Source of the DNA: Membranihabitans maritimus
Lineage (GTDB): Bacteria > Bacteroidota > Bacteroidia > Chitinophagales > Saprospiraceae
Direction: 5' to 3'
DNA: 64,000 bases
Assembly (NCBI RefSeq): GCF_021729145.1
Contig: NZ_JAJSLW010000009.1
Location: 124,001 to 188,000, forward strand
Positions 8,847 through 21,534 of the stretch are shown here, piece by piece. Numbering within the stretch: the stretch's first letter is position 1; each line of letters starts with the position of its first letter. The notes below the pieces were generated by a model. That model was not told where the DNA came from, did no database searches, and saw only the letters and a program-made list of their open reading frames with translations. The position numbers and the translations under genes were made by a program.

Positions 8847-10160
8847 TTAGTGGAATAATGCCCCCAGGAAATGGTCTTCTATCAGTATAAAACCACAACC
8901 TGCAATAAAGCCTATAGCCGCAAGCCAGGTTATTTTCTTCAAGTACCAAATAAAACTAATCCTTTCCATTCCCATCGCAGCAACACCAGCAGCTGAACCA
9001 ATTATTAGCATACTTCCACCTGTACCGGCAGAAAAGGCTATAAAATGCCAGATATCATGGTCCAGTGGAAGCGTGTACATACTCATAGATGCAGCTACTA
9101 ATGGTACATTATCAATAATGGCCGAAAATACCCCGAGAAATATTGCTACAAATTCTCTATTGGGAATAATTTTATCCAACCATTCAGCCAGGTTTTGCAA
9201 TAATTCAACCGACTCAAGGGCTCCCACTGCCATTAAAATCCCCAGGAAAAATAATATACTGGACATCTCTATGCGCGATAAGGCTTTGTGTGCTGAATAA
9301 AGATGCCTTTTATCTTCGTTAAAGTCTTCTTCCGGGTGGATGTATTCAGAAACCAACCAAACAACACCCAAAGACAACATCATTCCGAGATAAGGTGGCA
9401 AGTGAGTAATGGTTTTAAAAACGGGAACAAATACTATCATAGAAAGTCCCAGTATTAATATTGTCCTGCTCGAAAGTAGCTTTTGTGTATTTTTTGATTC
9501 TTCTTCATCCAGATCCGTTTCATTCAATTTTCCTTGAAAAGCCGGAAGGTATGATGCTACAAATGTAGGAACGGCCATACAAATTAATGAAGGAACTATG
9601 AGTTTTTCAATAAGCATTAAGGTACTTACTTTATTCCCAATCCACAACATTGTAGTTGTGACATCCCCGATAGGAGACCAGGCTCCGCCGGCATTTGCTG
9701 CAATGACGACCATACTGACAAACCATAGACGATCATTTTTATCAACGACCAATTTCCTGAGTAGGGTGACCAATACAATAGTAGCTGTTAAATTATCAAT
9801 GATGGCAGAAAGAATAAATCCCAGTCCACATACTATCCAAAGTAGTTTCTTTTTGCTTTTGGTGGTTACCAGATCTTTTAATATGTCAAACCCCTGGTGT
9901 AGATCAATAATTTCCACTATTGTCATTGCGCCAATAAGAAATATAAGAATCTCTGACGTTTTACCCAGGTGATATAATAGCGTTTCCTTTAATGAATGCG
10001 GTTCACTATGGATAAAAGTATCCATATGGCCAAGTGATAATAATGCCCACGTAATTGATGCCATGAGCAAGGCCGGAACAGTTTTGTCAAGTCTTAACGG
10101 ATGCTCAAATACGATAAGTAAATAACCTATAACAAAACAAGCTATAACAGCAGAAATCAT
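8847..10160 (-). CDS. nhaD: Sodium:proton antiporter NhaD
   Basis: The 437-residue polytopic inner-membrane protein shows the repeated motifs of NhaD: IIDNLTATIVLVTLL and IIDNVPLVAASMSMY, plus GGAWSPIGDVTTTMLW. NhaD proteins (ion transporter superfamily) export Na+ or Li+ in exchange for protons and are common in marine and haloalkaliphilic bacteria, which fits a saline habitat. The start at 10160 gives a short cytoplasmic tail before helix 1. It is followed by a small lipoprotein gene in the same transcript. Confidence 0.93.
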   Translation of the reverse strand: MISAVIACFVIGYLLIVFEHPLRLDKTVPALLMASITWALLSLGHMDTFIHSEPHSLKETLLYHLGKTSEILIFLIGAMTIVEIIDLHQGFDILKDLVTTKSKKKLLWIVCGLGFILSAIIDNLTATIVLVTLLRKLVVDKNDRLWFVSMVVIAANAGGAWSPIGDVTTTMLWIGNKVSTLMLIEKLIVPSLICMAVPTFVASYLPAFQGKLNETDLDEEESKNTQKLLSSRTILILGLSMIVFVPVFKTITHLPPYLGMMLSLGVVWLVSEYIHPEEDFNEDKRHLYSAHKALSRIEMSSILFFLGILMAVGALESVELLQNLAEWLDKIIPNREFVAIFLGVFSAIIDNVPLVAASMSMYTLPLDHDIWHFIAFSAGTGGSMLIIGSAAGVAAMGMERISFIWYLKKITWLAAIGFIAGCGFILIEDHFLGALFH

Positions 10161-10553
10161 TCCTATTTAATTTTGAAATCTAATTGTAAAAAAATGCTAA
10201 AGAAAGAAAAATATTGAATAATACCGTATGAATGACACAAAAAAATTATTAAATAATTGAAAATTCATTTGGTAAACCAAAGGTCCAATATACAGTAAAT
10301 TTATTTTCTTTTGATATGAAATAGGTACTCTAATTTTCTTCTAATTAATTTTGGTAAGGTAAATACAGATCACTGTCAGAAAGAAAGCTATCTGCCGAGC
10401 CCTGATTCGTGTTACCATGCAATAGGTAAGACGTAATAAATTTTCATGGTGAATGAATATTTTACATATCGGTGACAAAGAAGGTGAAGAAGTGTTGACA
10501 GAAGCAAATTTTTTTCTTTAAAATTTTTACTTTTGCAATTGAAAAAGTAAAAT
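10161..10553. other. Intergenic region between divergent nhaD and dusB
   Basis: About 390 bp of AT-rich sequence with no convincing reading frame. It must hold both divergent promoters; only the dusB -7 box at 10528-10535 is clear. I see no tRNA or riboswitch-like fold. Confidence 0.5.
10528..10535 (+). promoter_or_regulatory. -7 box for dusB-cca-FKBP
   Basis: TACTTTTG matches the TAnnTTTG consensus exactly and lies 18 bp before the dusB ATG, which would give a short 5' leader. Confidence 0.5.
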
Positions 10554-11549
10554 ATGACAAAAATCGGTAATCTAGAACTACCTGATTTCCCATTATTGTT
10601 GGCTCCCATGGAAGATGTATCGGATCCACCATTCAGGGCTTTGTGTAAAGAACAGGGGTGTGACTTGATGTATACCGAATTTATTTCCGTAGAAGGCCTG
10701 GTAAGAGATGCTCATAAAAGTGTTCAAAAGCTTGATATATACGATAATGAAAGACCTATTGGTATTCAAATTTTTGGAAGCGATGAAGAACATATGAGAA
10801 AAGCGACTGAAATTGTTGAAGAAGCCCAACCGGAGATTTTAGATATTAATTTTGGATGCCCTGTCAAGAAAGTGGTCTGTAAAATGGCGGGTGCTGGTAT
10901 TCTTCAGGATATTCCCAGAATGGTGAAGCTTACGGAAACTATCGTCAGGTCAACCAATTTACCAGTTACCGTAAAAACAAGATTGGGTTGGGATGATTCT
11001 ACTAAATATATCGAAGAGGTTGCAGAACGACTTCAGGATGTGGGAATTAAAGCTATAAGTATCCATGGAAGGACGCGTAAACAAATGTATAAAGGTGAAG
11101 CCGACTGGTCCCTTATTGCTAAAGTGAAAGAAAATCCCAGAATCCATATTCCTGTCATTGGGAATGGTGATATAGATAGTCCCCAAAAGGCGGTAGAATA
11201 TAAAAATAAATATGGAGTTGACGGTGTGATGATTGGTAGAGCAAGTATTGGAAATCCCTGGATATTCCGCGAGATCAAGCATTATATAAATACCGGGGAA
11301 TTATTGGATCCACCTACGATTGAGGAACGAGTCAATGCGGCTAAAAGACATCTTCAATTTTCCATTGAATGGAAGGGGGAGCGGCTTGGAATTCTGGAAA
11401 TGAGAAGGCACTATACCAATTATTTTAAAGGCCTGCCGGGTATAAAGAATTACAGGAATTTATTGGTAAATGAATTGGAGCCTGAAGTTCTTTATGGAAT
11501 TCTCAATGAGATTAAAGAAAATTATTCAGAAAATACTGTCATTGCATAA
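10554..11549 (+). CDS. dusB: tRNA-dihydrouridine synthase
   Basis: The 331-residue TIM-barrel flavoprotein has LLAPMEDVSDPPFRALC at the N-terminus and the Dus signature NFGCPVKKVVCKMAGAG, whose second cysteine is the catalytic acid. Dus enzymes reduce uridines in the tRNA D-loop with NADPH and FMN. The length and NGDI...GVMIGRASIGNPW FMN loop fit the DusB subgroup common in Bacteroidota. It is followed closely by the tRNA CCA-adding enzyme, so tRNA maturation genes are grouped. Confidence 0.95.
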   Translation: MTKIGNLELPDFPLLLAPMEDVSDPPFRALCKEQGCDLMYTEFISVEGLVRDAHKSVQKLDIYDNERPIGIQIFGSDEEHMRKATEIVEEAQPEILDINFGCPVKKVVCKMAGAGILQDIPRMVKLTETIVRSTNLPVTVKTRLGWDDSTKYIEEVAERLQDVGIKAISIHGRTRKQMYKGEADWSLIAKVKENPRIHIPVIGNGDIDSPQKAVEYKNKYGVDGVMIGRASIGNPWIFREIKHYINTGELLDPPTIEERVNAAKRHLQFSIEWKGERLGILEMRRHYTNYFKGLPGIKNYRNLLVNELEPEVLYGILNEIKENYSENTVIA

Positions 11550-11569
11550 TTTTGAGAACAGATACATTG

Positions 11570-13024
11570 ATGAGAATCGCACTCCGGGAAGAAGAAGTAG
11601 CTCTATTCAGAAATATCGCAAAGTGTACTGTCGAATTAAAGACAAGGGCTTTTGTCATTGGAGGATTTGTCCGGGACCGTTTACTGGGGCGTCCTTCCGT
11701 GGATATTGATATCGTGTGTGAAGATAACGGGGTGGAACTTGCTAAACTCTTTGCTCGTAAAATAGGAATGGAAAATCAGTTGTCCACCTATAGTAAATTT
11801 GGGGTAGCTATGGTCAATTATGGCCCTTATGAAATTGAATTTGTCGGGGCACGGAAAGAATCGTATTCCCCTGATAGCCGCAAACCTTTTGTAAGCAGGG
11901 GGACATTGGAAGACGACCAATGGAGAAGAGATTTTACGATTAATGCATTAGGAATCTCGTTAAATGATTTGCATTCGAATTCTAATGATACATCCGAAGG
12001 GCCAATTGAAGTGGATGTTGTAGATCCTTTCGATGGAGTATTAGATGCTGAAAATAAGATCATTAGAACACCTGCTGATCCCGACCAGACGTTTTCGGAT
12101 GATCCCTTGAGAATGCTCAGAGGTATTCGATTTGCTTCCCAACTCCATTTTACAATTGAGGAGGCTACGTTGGCATCAATACGTAAAAATGTGGGTCGAA
12201 TTGACATAGTAAGTAATGAGCGAATCAGTGCGGAATTTAATAAAATAATGGCTTCGGAATCCCCTTCTATCGGATTGATATTACTGGAGGAAACAGGTTT
12301 AATGACACATATTTTGCCCGAATTGTCAGCGATGAACGAAGTAGAATTTAAGAATGGGAAAGGACATAAGAATAATTTTTACCATACGGCTGAAGTCGTG
12401 GACAATGTAGCAAAGAATTCAGAAGATTTGTGGCTACGGTGGGCTGCCTTGTTGCACGATATTGGAAAACCCAAAACGAAAAGGTATGAAGAATCTGTAG
12501 GTTGGACCTTTCACGGACATGAAGTGGTAGGCGGAAGAATGGTAAAACCTATTTTTCGAAGAATGAGATTACCACTGGATCATAAAATGAAATTTGTTCG
12601 CAAATTAGTTCGTCTTCACCTGAGGCCGATTGCGCTTGTAGATGAGGATACAACGGATTCAGCAGTACGCAGATTACTTTTTGAGGCAGGAGAAGATATA
12701 GATGATCTTATGATCCTTTGCGAAGCCGATATTACGTCCAAGAACCAGGGGAAAGTAGCCAGGTACCGTAAAAACTATGAGCGTGTGCGAGAGAAGATGC
12801 TTGAAGTGGAGCAAAAAGATCAATTGAGAAATTGGGAACCTCCCATTGATGGAGATATAATTATGAAAACGTTTGACCTGAAACCTGGTAAAACGGTAGG
12901 AATAATTAAGACAGCGATACGGGAAGCGATATTAGATGGAAAAATTGGGAACACATTTGAAGATGCCCATACGTTTATGATAGAGAAAGGCCTGGAGCTG
13001 GGTTTGCAGCAAAGGGAAGCTTAA
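11570..13024 (+). CDS. cca: CCA tRNA nucleotidyltransferase with HD domain
   Basis: The nucleotidyltransferase head has VIGGFVRDRLLGRPSVDIDIV and RRDFTINALG; a C-terminal HD domain has LLHDIGKPKTKRYEE and GHEVVGGRM. It adds or repairs the 3' CCA of tRNAs. I used the ATG at 11570; a TTG at 11552, two bases after the dusB stop, would add six residues. The 485-aa length fits HD-containing bacterial CCA/poly(A) polymerase family members in this phylum. Confidence 0.92.
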   Translation: MRIALREEEVALFRNIAKCTVELKTRAFVIGGFVRDRLLGRPSVDIDIVCEDNGVELAKLFARKIGMENQLSTYSKFGVAMVNYGPYEIEFVGARKESYSPDSRKPFVSRGTLEDDQWRRDFTINALGISLNDLHSNSNDTSEGPIEVDVVDPFDGVLDAENKIIRTPADPDQTFSDDPLRMLRGIRFASQLHFTIEEATLASIRKNVGRIDIVSNERISAEFNKIMASESPSIGLILLEETGLMTHILPELSAMNEVEFKNGKGHKNNFYHTAEVVDNVAKNSEDLWLRWAALLHDIGKPKTKRYEESVGWTFHGHEVVGGRMVKPIFRRMRLPLDHKMKFVRKLVRLHLRPIALVDEDTTDSAVRRLLFEAGEDIDDLMILCEADITSKNQGKVARYRKNYERVREKMLEVEQKDQLRNWEPPIDGDIIMKTFDLKPGKTVGIIKTAIREAILDGKIGNTFEDAHTFMIEKGLELGLQQREA

Positions 13025-13044
13025 TAAACTATTTAATTAAATCA

Positions 13045-13497
13045 ATGAAATTAGCAAATTTACTTTTTTTATCCCTTGGATTTTTGGTGTTTACCTCTTG
13101 TGAAAAAGAGGAAACAATAGACCGTGTAGCGCATGACGATGAAATTATTATGGATTATCTGAGTACCAACAATATCGATGCTACCAAGCACCAATCCGGA
13201 TTGTACTACCTTATTGAAGAGGAAGGAAATGGGGAACACCCTCATTCGAATAGTTTGGTGACCGTTGACTATCAGGGGTATCTATTAGACGGAACCGTTT
13301 TTGATTCTGGTCGAATCGAGGGACAGAATTTGCAAGGATATATTCAGGGATGGGTTATTGGAATTCCACTTTTTTCAGAGGGTGGCAAAGGGAAGTTGTT
13401 TTTGCCCTCATATTTAGCGTACGGGAGCAGGAGCCAGGGACCTATTGCTGCGCATAGTGTATTGGTTTTCGATGTTGAGCTTATCAATTTTAAATAG
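13045..13497 (+). CDS. FKBP-type peptidyl-prolyl isomerase lipoprotein
   Basis: The 150-residue protein has a lipoprotein signal ending in LVFTSC and one FKBP domain (VTVDYQGYLLDGTVFDSG, LFLPSYLAYG, VLVFDVELINF). It should catalyse proline isomerisation in the periplasm, anchored by lipid. The domain lacks parts of the usual active-site aromatic set I would expect, so catalytic strength is uncertain. It is the last gene of the dusB-cca group, 20 bp after cca. Confidence 0.87.
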   Translation: MKLANLLFLSLGFLVFTSCEKEETIDRVAHDDEIIMDYLSTNNIDATKHQSGLYYLIEEEGNGEHPHSNSLVTVDYQGYLLDGTVFDSGRIEGQNLQGYIQGWVIGIPLFSEGGKGKLFLPSYLAYGSRSQGPIAAHSVLVFDVELINFK

Positions 13498-13607
13498 TTT
13501 GGGGTTCCCTTTACTACCAGTAACTAAGTGAATATTGGGGTTGAATTCATGGAAACTGTACATTCTTCAGTTAATACGATGACAAATTACGTTTCGTTAT
13601 TATTTTT

Positions 13608-14080
13608 TTATTTGGTAAATACTATTTTCAAGATGGTATTTACCAGGTTATCTGTTTCCGGATCAATTATTAAATAATATTGACTCCGGTTTGACGGTAT
13701 ATTTCAAACTTGAGATTGCGTTCTTTTACGACGGTGGAATGGGAAAGAATTTAGCAAACTAATGACGCCGTGACAGTGAGTTTATATTTTCAGGATCATT
13801 ACATGCAATATGGAAGCCGGGATGGAGTTCCGTATCGTTCCCTATTATGAAATCCAGGGGAATTAAAGCTTGACATGTGGTCCATTGATCCAGTGCTTCA
13901 GCCCCCAGTAACAATACAAATTGGTGTTTATCATCGGATGTTTATTGACAGGATGAGGTGACATAATATATGGGATCCCATGTATAAATTCCCATTTACC
14001 TTCCCATGATTATTAAATCCTCTATAGAATAATTGGGTAAATATTTTATGCTTGTCCCTTTAGTACTTAAAATTTTTACC
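13608..14080 (-). pseudogene. Decayed Uma2-family (DUF820) endonuclease gene
   Basis: This 605-bp gap has no intact gene, but the minus strand contains ordered pieces of a Uma2 protein in different frames: IKYLPNYSIEDL, then WEFIHGIPYIMSPHPVNKH, then LIPLDFIIGNDTELHPGFHI, then VVKERNLKFEIYRQTG and YYLIIDPETD. Together they follow the family order (ELIDG-xx-MSP-xxxH, IDP-Q/HPD, KxxxY, YYLIDP). At least three frameshifts plus stops separate them, so the gene is dead. Uma2 proteins are PD-(D/E)XK-like nucleases of unclear role, often in variable copy number. Confidence 0.75.
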
Positions 14081-14102
14081 CCTTGAAATAGTTTTATAAA
14101 TT

Positions 14103-15140
14103 CTAATCAAACAAACCTTCGTATGAATTGTCCGAATCCTTGCTGTCTGATTTTCGCTCAATTTTAATTCTTTCTTTCCTTTCGCTATTGAGGTCAAAAA
14201 AGTCTTCATCTTCATTAGGTTGCCCATCTCCCAATAACATTATTGAACTTTTTTCTTCCCATTCTTCAAGCATCTTTAATCCCTGTTCTTCAAATACCCC
14301 GTTTTGCAGATCTACAGAATCCATTACGGAGGATGACATCTCCATAAATTGTTCCATTTCACCTACTTTATTAGCAAGGTCATCTGCAATGTTTTCCAAA
14401 GCGGCATCAAACATCTCGCGTTTGCTGCCGGAGCCTGATATAATATCCATGGCATTCTTCATAGCTCCATAACTTGTCCTTATGGCTTTGCGTTCTTGCT
14501 CTTTGAGTTTTACCTGGTCTTTTGTGTCTTCGAGTAGAATTTCTGAATTGCTATACATTTTGGATAGAACCCTGTAAAGCACATTCATTTTTTTGAGAAG
14601 AGCATTATATTTTTGGTTACTTTCTTTAAGTCTGGCAGCTTTTCGCGATGCTAATAGGAGTTGGTTGTCCTGGCCCATTTCCTTGGCTTTTTGTGCCAGG
14701 AGCATGTTATTTTCTATTTCTTTGTCATTATCTGACATTAGGTTTTTGAGCTTTCTCATTTGTCCTCTGAGGGCTCCTATTTGCTTGCTCATTTTCTTGA
14801 GATTGTCTTCCAGATCCTGAACATAACTTTTCAGTATGCCTATTGGATCAATTTGCACAAATAACCCCGTGACCCAACGCATTATACTTTTATACATATA
14901 CCATACAAGATTTCTCATACGGGGATCTAAAACCATATATAATAATACAGCAATTGCTATTATAATCAATGACAAATACAGGACATTGGAGAAAAGAGCA
15001 ACGATAGCGGCCATATTTGACACAATAAGATAACCGGCCCCCAGTAATATCCCTCCTAGAAAAAGGGCCCCTGTAATACCTTCCGGTTTTTTCCAGAATG
15101 ATTTTGGTTTAGCAGTTTTAAATGATTGCAATTCAGACAT
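14103..15140 (-). CDS. PspA/IM30-like protein with N-terminal membrane hairpin
   Basis: The 345-residue protein has two or three membrane helices at about residues 21-71, then long coiled-coil helices from about residue 100 to 290 and an acidic tail. The coiled-coil part follows the PspA/Vipp1 (ESCRT-III superfamily) layout: DPIGILKSYVQDLEDNLKKM, then AQKAKEMGQDNQLLLASRKA, then AALENIADDLANKVGEMEQ. Normal PspA is soluble and starts with an amphipathic helix; this one is membrane-anchored. It follows a second coiled-coil gene by 39 bp in the same direction. The role in envelope stress or membrane remodelling is inferred. Confidence 0.7.
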   Translation of the reverse strand: MSELQSFKTAKPKSFWKKPEGITGALFLGGILLGAGYLIVSNMAAIVALFSNVLYLSLIIIAIAVLLYMVLDPRMRNLVWYMYKSIMRWVTGLFVQIDPIGILKSYVQDLEDNLKKMSKQIGALRGQMRKLKNLMSDNDKEIENNMLLAQKAKEMGQDNQLLLASRKAARLKESNQKYNALLKKMNVLYRVLSKMYSNSEILLEDTKDQVKLKEQERKAIRTSYGAMKNAMDIISGSGSKREMFDAALENIADDLANKVGEMEQFMEMSSSVMDSVDLQNGVFEEQGLKMLEEWEEKSSIMLLGDGQPNEDEDFFDLNSERKERIKIERKSDSKDSDNSYEGLFD

Positions 15141-15179
15141 ATTTTCGGTATAATTTGAATCCTTTTATAAGGACCTCAG

Positions 15180-15734
15180 TTAATCAATGTTATTTTCAAA
15201 AAGTTCTATATCTTTTTCGATCCTATTGGTAATGGTAGACAATGCTTCCTTGAATCGCTCGCTGGTATCTTCTATTTTCTTTTGGGCCTCCGCGGTATCC
15301 TGATCCAATTTACTTAATTTATTTTCATGTTGTTTGAGGTTTTTATGGAGGTTTTCAATTTCTTTTTGGATACTCTTTATTTTTTCTTCCAAAGTAGCTT
15401 TTTGTTTCTTTTTGGAATGAATTTTAGATTCAATTTGCTTTTCAAGAGCAGTATTGAATTGATTAAATTCATTTTTTAATATCGAAAGATAATATTCTGC
15501 ACTTTTTATCAGGCTATCCTTATTCAACCCCACTGTAGAAGCTGTGGCAAAAGCTGATTCAATGGCTATTGACTCTTCTATCTTCAATTTATTTAAACGG
15601 ATCATTGCCTGTTTAAATTCCAGGTAATCAAATCCCGGTTTGTTATTTTTTTCTATTGCTTTCAGAAGAAATTCTCTGGATTTTTCATCCAATTTTTTTT
15701 GATCGTCAAATATTTCTACAAGGTTAATGCTCAT
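15180..15734 (-). CDS. Coiled-coil hypothetical protein, partner of the PspA-like gene
   Basis: The 184-residue protein has no signal or membrane helix. Residues 10-80 form a globular helical domain (REFLLKAIEKNNKPGFDYLEF) and residues 85-184 are a nearly continuous charged coiled coil (KIKSIQKEIENLHKNLKQHE). It is immediately upstream of the PspA-like gene and likely cotranscribed, so it may bind or regulate that protein, which is inference. I do not recognise a named family. Confidence 0.75.
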   Translation of the reverse strand: MSINLVEIFDDQKKLDEKSREFLLKAIEKNNKPGFDYLEFKQAMIRLNKLKIEESIAIESAFATASTVGLNKDSLIKSAEYYLSILKNEFNQFNTALEKQIESKIHSKKKQKATLEEKIKSIQKEIENLHKNLKQHENKLSKLDQDTAEAQKKIEDTSERFKEALSTITNRIEKDIELFENNID

Positions 15735-16766
15735 ATTATTGGTTAATTTAACAATTTGCCCTGACTATTTAGTATTCGCTGTCAAGAAACATTATATGTA
15801 ATAATAAATATATTCAATTTTATAAACACATAAACTTATGGATTTAATACTATTGTTTTATATACGAGGGCTAAAAATTATATTAAGCGTTCCTTTTTTT
15901 GGATTAATGACTACTATTTGAAAGCGGCCGTGTGAAAAGTAATGGGGGAAAGTAAGGCAAATATGTACATTTGAATAGCAATCAAGAAGGAAGTAGGTAT
16001 AAGTCAGTCGCCTTGAGTTTTGTGATTACTTTTTGCTTTCGTTGAGTCGTTTGACTAGCGATTACGAATGGGTTGTAGATTCAATTTAGAGCAATGGGAA
16101 CAACGAAGATCCTTGATTTTATTATTGTTGAGGATTTTCTCTACTCCCAGTAGAGGAAGTGCCTACAGGTTAAAATGATTTTAGTTGGCAATATATTGGT
16201 TAACGATTGGTCTGGCCGGTAAATTTATACCGTGCTGTGAATATTAAATTATAGCGATCCCAAATCTAATTGTAGGAACCCCCGGTTATTAGGTCTAATT
16301 ACCAACAATAAAATCTATAATTTAACCTGAATTAATGAAGAATTGATTCTGTAATTTTTTTTGCGAAAAAACCAATGTCCAGGACATCATTTTGTGGAAA
16401 TCAATTCCAGAATCAACGATTGTACTTGTTTGCCTCTCTGGGTTTCCACGCAGGGTTAATTATACTTCGTTCCTTGTGCCACCACTAAAGCTAAAGGCGG
16501 CACTCCGTCGGAGCTTTTATTTTCTCTGTCGATCAAACGTTAAATTAATCATTGGAAATGCCAATACGGTGTCATGCGTTCTAAATGCTTCGATGAAATA
16601 TTCACAAAATAGTGACTTTTTGTCATGGGGGGTTGAATAAATGACAAGGAAATGGGGGAAATTTAGCGTTGGAATGTCAAAATGTACTTATTCTTTCTAC
16701 TGGCATTTATATTGCATTAGTAGGATTGTAATTAACATTTGAATAAATCTAAAATATTTAAATAAT
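15735..16766. other. Long intergenic region upstream of dnaK
   Basis: About 1 kb without a gene I trust. It holds an ATGTCC/GGACAT hairpin near 16375-16387 and, near 16503-16520, a small CTCC/GGAG hairpin followed by T-rich sequence that resembles the hairpin at the left edge of the IS91-like element (57310). A short 82-codon frame at 16392-16640 has no family resemblance. The last 100 bp should contain the dnaK promoter, but no exact TAnnTTTG box was found. Confidence 0.4.
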
Positions 16767-18692
16767 ATGGGAAAAATTATCGGAATAGACTTAGGTACGA
16801 CCAACTCATGCGTAGCTGTGATGGAGGGTAATGAACCGGTGGTTATTCCAAATGACGAAGGTAGAAGGACGACTCCCTCTGTAGTAGCTTTTCTTGAAAA
16901 TGGAGAGCGAAAAGTAGGGGATCCTGCAAAACGTCAGGCTATAACCAATCCTCATAAAACCATTTCATCCATAAAACGGTTTATGGGAGCACGCTATAAG
17001 GAAATGCAATCCGATGTGCAGGACATGTCGTATGAATTGGTAAAAGGGGATAACGATACTGTGCGGGTAAAAATAGACGATCGTATGTATTCCCCACAGG
17101 AGATTTCTGCGATTATCCTTCAGAAAATGAAGAAAGTGGCTGAAGATTATTTAGGACAGGATGTAACTGAAGCTGTAGTTACGGTACCTGCCTATTTTAA
17201 TGATTCACAGCGTCAGGCGACAAAAGAAGCCGGAGAGATTGCAGGGTTGGATATTAAAAGGATTATTAATGAACCTACTGCAGCTGCCTTGTCCTATGGT
17301 CTTGATAAAAGTGACCAGGATCAAACTATTGCAGTATATGACCTGGGAGGTGGAACATTTGATATTTCCATCCTCGAATTAGGCGATGGTGTTTTTGAAG
17401 TAAAATCTACGAATGGTGATACACACCTGGGAGGTGATGACTTCGACCGTGTACTAATTGACCATATGGCTGAAACTTTCCTGGAACAAGAAAACATGGA
17501 TTTACGAAAAGATCCTATGGCTCTTCAACGGTTGAAAGACGCTGCAGAAAAGGCGAAAATTGAATTATCTTCTTCTACAGAAACAGAGATTAATTTGCCA
17601 TACGTAACGGCAAAAGATGGTGTCCCCAAACACCTGGTTATGAAAATCAGCCGTTCCAAATTTGAACAGTTATCGGATAGCCTGATACAAAGGGCATTGG
17701 AACCATGTAAAGCTGCATTGAAAGATGCAGGTTTGTCTACAAGTGATATAGATGAGGTAATTTTGGTTGGTGGGTCTACACGTATTCCAAAAATTCAGGA
17801 AACTGTAGAAAATTTCTTTGGTAAGAAGCCCAATAAGAGTGTTAACCCTGATGAGGTAGTAGCTATTGGAGCAGCCATTCAGGGAGGTGTTTTGAGTGGA
17901 GATGTTCAGGATGTATTGTTATTGGATGTAACACCTCTTTCTTTAGGAATCGAAACCATGGGGGGGGTATATGATGTAGTAATTGAGTCAAACTCCACAA
18001 TCCCTATTAAAAAGTCAAAAGTATATTCTACGGCTGCTGATAATCAACCTTCTGTAGAAATCCATATCCTTCAGGGTGAACGACCAATGGCGAATGACAA
18101 CAGGACTGTAGGGAGGTTTATACTGGATGGTATACCACCTGCACCCAGGGGTACTCCTCAGATCGAGGTGACTTTTGATATGGACGCGAACGGCATACTT
18201 AATGTTCATGCCAAGGACAAAGGGACCGGTAAAGAGCAGAAAATTCGAATCGAAGCTTCTACAGGGCTTTCTGAAGAGGAGATCGAAAGAATGAAGAATG
18301 AGGCTCAGGCCAATGCGGACGAAGATAAAAAGATCAAGGAAAGAGTTGATAAGTTGAATGCTGCGGATGCTACTATCTTTAGTACCGAAAAACAGTTAAA
18401 AGAGTACGGTGACAAAATACCAGCAGATAAAAAGTCTGAAATTGAATCTGCACTTGCTGACTTGAAAGAAGCGCACAAAGCTGAGGATCTGGATAAAATT
18501 GATGCGGTAAGTGAGAAATTAACGGCTGCATGGACTGCTGCCAGCCAGGACATTTACCAGGCAACGAATGGAGCGAATGGAGGACCGGAAGCAGGAGGTG
18601 AAAATCCTGGACAAGGTGCAGGATCTGATCAGGGAAGCAGTGAAGATGATGTTACCGATGTAGAGTTTGAAGAAGTAGACGAAAATAAGTAA
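16767..18692 (+). CDS. dnaK: Chaperone DnaK (Hsp70)
   Basis: The 641-residue protein has all Hsp70 hallmarks: [18 protein letters not shown] at the N-terminus, [17 protein letters not shown], a [14 protein letters not shown] phosphate loop, the substrate-binding domain, and the acidic end [10 protein letters not shown]. It is an ATP-driven cytosolic chaperone acting with DnaJ and GrpE, which are not in this window. It stands alone, with a strong terminator hairpin about 130 bp downstream. Confidence 0.99.
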   Translation: MGKIIGIDLGTTNSCVAVMEGNEPVVIPNDEGRRTTPSVVAFLENGERKVGDPAKRQAITNPHKTISSIKRFMGARYKEMQSDVQDMSYELVKGDNDTVRVKIDDRMYSPQEISAIILQKMKKVAEDYLGQDVTEAVVTVPAYFNDSQRQATKEAGEIAGLDIKRIINEPTAAALSYGLDKSDQDQTIAVYDLGGGTFDISILELGDGVFEVKSTNGDTHLGGDDFDRVLIDHMAETFLEQENMDLRKDPMALQRLKDAAEKAKIELSSSTETEINLPYVTAKDGVPKHLVMKISRSKFEQLSDSLIQRALEPCKAALKDAGLSTSDIDEVILVGGSTRIPKIQETVENFFGKKPNKSVNPDEVVAIGAAIQGGVLSGDVQDVLLLDVTPLSLGIETMGGVYDVVIESNSTIPIKKSKVYSTAADNQPSVEIHILQGERPMANDNRTVGRFILDGIPPAPRGTPQIEVTFDMDANGILNVHAKDKGTGKEQKIRIEASTGLSEEEIERMKNEAQANADEDKKIKERVDKLNAADATIFSTEKQLKEYGDKIPADKKSEIESALADLKEAHKAEDLDKIDAVSEKLTAAWTAASQDIYQATNGANGGPEAGGENPGQGAGSDQGSSEDDVTDVEFEEVDENK

Positions 18693-18813
18693 CTGACTTT
18701 ATATTCAGCGTTTGAATTTACCTCACTTCATGCGAAAATCGAAAGTATTCTGTGATAGAGGTAATATTTTGAATTGAGGGGGTTACGTCAATAAAATAAA
18801 CTTCGTCAGATAA

Positions 18814-21115
<2,302 letters not shown>

Positions 21116-21134
21116 TCAATCGGGCAGAAAACTA

Positions 21135-21187
21135 AAACCTATATTAAAAGATAATTATTTAAGAAATATTATTTTTAATATAGGTTT
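21135..21187. terminator. Bidirectional terminator-like inverted repeat
   Basis: A perfect 15-bp inverted repeat (AAACCTATATTAAAA / TTTTAATATAGGTTT) with a 23-bp AT-rich loop sits between the convergent methyltransferase and yajC genes. It is AT-rich, so a weak bidirectional terminator is likely but not proven. Confidence 0.6.
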
Positions 21188-21203
21188 ATCCTGAAAATTT
21201 ATA

Positions 21204-21518
21204 TTACAGTTTCTTGCCGTGCTCCGTGCCTTCCAGGGCATCTGTCATTTCTTTTGAAATAGCGCTCTTCATCACTTTTATAAAGGTCTTGTCTCCCAAT
21301 TGAAGAGTGACAATATTGTCCTCAATTTTATTAATGCGGCCGATTATGCCGGATCCGGTTACGATTACTTCTCCTTTATCCAGTGAACTGGAGAATTCTT
21401 TTTGGGCTTTTGCTTTCTTTTGCTGGGGACGCATAAATAAAAAGTAAAAAACTAATGCCATTCCTATTAAGGGAAGCATTGAGATTATTGGATTGGCGTC
21501 TGATTGTAATACTAACAT
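21204..21518 (-). CDS. yajC: Preprotein translocase subunit YajC
   Basis: The 104-residue protein has one N-terminal membrane helix (PLIGMALVFYFLFMRPQQKK) with the YajC signature MRPQQKK, then a small beta domain with KGEVIVTGSGIIGRI. YajC is an accessory of SecDF-YidC at the Sec translocon. It lies 16 bp after a DUF1573 gene, a pairing I associate with Bacteroidota. Confidence 0.93.
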   Translation of the reverse strand: MLVLQSDANPIISMLPLIGMALVFYFLFMRPQQKKAKAQKEFSSSLDKGEVIVTGSGIIGRINKIEDNIVTLQLGDKTFIKVMKSAISKEMTDALEGTEHGKKL

Positions 21519-21534
21519 ATTTTTTCTTTTACAT

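Noticed and set aside
16392-16640. 82-codon plus-strand frame upstream of dnaK
   Set aside because: Composition and sequence look non-coding, with no start context and a hairpin running through it; no resemblance to any family.
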